Positions 13,500-14,799 of a stretch of DNA of 14,799 bases are shown in pieces. The notes beneath the pieces were generated by a model. That model saw only the letters and a program-made list of their open reading frames with translations. It had not been told where the DNA came from and did no database searches. Made by a program: the position numbers and the translations under genes. The DNA lies in assembly GCA_007133745.1 (NCBI GenBank), contig SLMC01000439.1, positions 1 through 14,799 of the forward strand, written 5' to 3'. This DNA comes from Kiritimatiellia bacterium (lineage in GTDB: Bacteria > Verrucomicrobiota > Kiritimatiellia > UBA8416 > SLMC01). Numbering within the stretch: the first letter of the stretch is position 1; the number at the start of each line of letters is the position of its first letter.

Positions 13500-14513
13500 A
13501 TGGCGAAGAAACAGATTTCGGAAAAGATTAACGGCATCGGACTGGACGCGGTACTGGCTCAGATTCGGAAAGAGTTCGGAGAAGGCGCGATCATGCGCAT
13601 GGGCGACGTGGATCTGGCCAAGAACGTGAAAAGCGTATCGACCGGCGCGTTCTCGCTGGATGTGGCGATGGGCGTGGGCGGCTTGCCGCGCGGAAGAATC
13701 GTCGAAATTTTCGGGCCGGAATCCTCGGGCAAAACCACGCTGGTTCTGCATGTGGTGGCCAACATTCAGAAGGAAGGCGGACAGGCGGCCTTTATCGACG
13801 CCGAACATGCCATGGACCCGCTCTATGCCCGTAAAATCGGCGTGGATACGGATCAGTTGCTGATCTCCCAGCCGACCTCCGGCGAGGAAGCCCTGTCGAT
13901 CGTGGAAAATCTGATCCGCAGCGGCGCGCTGGACGTGGTGGTTGTGGACTCGGTTGCGGCGCTGGCCCCGAGAGCCGAGCTGGAGGGCAATATGGGCGAC
14001 TCGCATGTCGGACTTCAAGCCCGATTGATGTCCCAGGCCATGCGCAAGTTGACCAGCCTGATCTCAAGTACGAATACGCTTCTGATTTTCACCAACCAGA
14101 TTCGGGAAAAGATCGGGGTGATGTTCGGCAATCCGGAAACCACGCCCGGCGGACGCGCCTTGAAATTCTACAGTTCCGTGCGACTCAACATCCGATCCAT
14201 CGGCGCCATCAAAAACGCAACCGGCACCGTCATGGGCAACCGAACGCGCGTCAAAGTGGTCAAGAACAAGGTGGCGCCGCCCTTTACCGAAGCCGAGTTC
14301 GACATCCTGTACGCCCAGGGCATCACGTGGGAAGGCTCGATTCTGGACTGCGCCATCAAATACGGACTGGTCGAAAAACGCGGGTCCTGGCTGGCGTTCG
14401 ACGGTGAACAGTTGGGCCAAGGCCATGAAGCGGCGCGCGCCGCCCTGGAAAGCAGCGCGGATCTGACACAGCGCGTAGTCGATAAAATCAATGAAAAACT
14501 GAAGGCGGGCTAG
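13500..14513 (+). CDS. recA: Recombinase RecA
   Basis: This is the ATP-dependent DNA strand-exchange protein of homologous recombination and SOS activation, acting on the chromosome. The 337 residues are complete and co-linear with bacterial RecA. The Walker A loop GPESSGKTT is at 72-80, DAEHAMDP at about 100-107, and Walker B VVVVDSVAAL is centred on Asp150. Loop L1 is EGNMGDSHVGLQARLMSQ and loop L2 is FGNPETTPGGRALKFYSS. The C-terminal domain is short and lacks a long acidic tail. GGGAAGGG (13483-13490) lies about 10 bp upstream of the ATG at 13500. The TAG stop overlaps the stop codon of the convergent amidohydrolase fragment within the tetranucleotide CTAG. No intein or frameshift is seen. 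Confidence 0.98.
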   Translation: MAKKQISEKINGIGLDAVLAQIRKEFGEGAIMRMGDVDLAKNVKSVSTGAFSLDVAMGVGGLPRGRIVEIFGPESSGKTTLVLHVVANIQKEGGQAAFIDAEHAMDPLYARKIGVDTDQLLISQPTSGEEALSIVENLIRSGALDVVVVDSVAALAPRAELEGNMGDSHVGLQARLMSQAMRKLTSLISSTNTLLIFTNQIREKIGVMFGNPETTPGGRALKFYSSVRLNIRSIGAIKNATGTVMGNRTRVKVVKNKVAPPFTEAEFDILYAQGITWEGSILDCAIKYGLVEKRGSWLAFDGEQLGQGHEAARAALESSADLTQRVVDKINEKLKAG

Positions 14514-14779
14514 TCTGAAATCCCCAGCAATCGGGCCGCCGTGCCACCCATAATTTTTTCGCGAATGTCGCGAGCGAGGTCAAGCGCTTCGAAAAGCGCC
14601 TGATAATCGGCATGGACATCAGCCATCCTTTGCGGCGAAACATCGGTGCCGAAAACGATTTTCTCGAACGCCGTGCGACCCAGCGCATCCTTGTAAACAG
14701 GATCGTCGCCCCACCAAAGAAGGCTCTTCAGGTACTGCGGCGAACGGAATGAAACGGTCCGGCCTCTGTTTTCAATGAT
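14510..14779 (-). pseudogene. C-terminal fragment of an amidohydrolase_2-family protein, apparently interrupted
   Basis: The minus-strand frame ending at TAG (14510-14512) gives 89 residues with clear amidohydrolase C-terminal character: RTVSFRSPQYLKSLLWWGDD, then FEKIVFGTDVSPQRMADVHA, YQALFEALDL and the closing REKIMGGTAARLLGI. The Asp in FGTD is the position of the conserved metal/catalytic aspartate in this superfamily. An in-frame TAA (14780-14782) closes the frame immediately upstream, and the 17 remaining bases do not resume an obvious match in another frame. The N-terminal part lies beyond the window, so this could be a nonsense mutation, a frameshift near 14770-14790, or assembly error. 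No start codon fits a gene of this size. Confidence 0.6.
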
Positions 14780-14799
14780 TTACAACATTCCAAGCTTCC

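Overview
The window is GC-rich bacterial chromosomal DNA, probably from an uncultured lineage. Intergenic hairpin families of the 'gggcgggacgcccatg' and 'accacggaggcacggag' type, plus an MttB-family methyltransferase beside amidohydrolase remnants, suggest a Hydrogenedentota-, PVC- or Planctomycete-like bacterium. That placement is a recollection-based inference with low confidence; recA (13500-14513) is the gene to use for placing it.

Positions 430-9789, all on the + strand, encode a complete oxidative ornithine-degradation module in the order known from Clostridium sticklandii and C. difficile: ord, ortA, ortB, oraS, oraE, a MutL/GlmL-like ASKHA protein, and ornithine racemase. The expected flow is L-ornithine to D-ornithine (racemase), then to 2,4-diaminopentanoate (OraSE, adenosylcobalamin and PLP), then to 2-amino-4-oxopentanoate plus ammonia (Ord), then to D-alanine plus acetyl-CoA (OrtAB). 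The MutL-like protein is a plausible ATP-dependent reactivase for the B12 aminomutase. The key cofactor residues are visible in OrtB (Lys92), OraE (His612, Lys623) and the racemase (Lys36). No transporter or regulator of the pathway lies in the window.

The most unusual gene is the racemase. After about 355 residues of racemase, the same frame continues for about 255 residues that resemble arginase/ureohydrolase, but every metal and catalytic motif is replaced. It looks like a racemase fused to an arginase-like pseudoenzyme.

The module is broken up by structured intergenic DNA. There are three copies of a long TG-arm/CA-arm hairpin element (112-190, 3495-3623, 6419-6513), five small hairpins with a GNA triloop, a heptamer array, a double hairpin at 337-386, and inverted repeats at 1560-1635 and 4073-4109.

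Downstream are an MttB-superfamily methyltransferase without an in-frame amber codon (9890-11359), an internally deleted amidohydrolase remnant (11356-11560), a secreted eight-repeat PQQ-like beta-propeller protein (11643-12791), a minus-strand DUF4230-like protein (12859-13284), recA with a recognisable promoter and a leader hairpin, and a minus-strand amidohydrolase C-terminal fragment whose stop codon overlaps that of recA.
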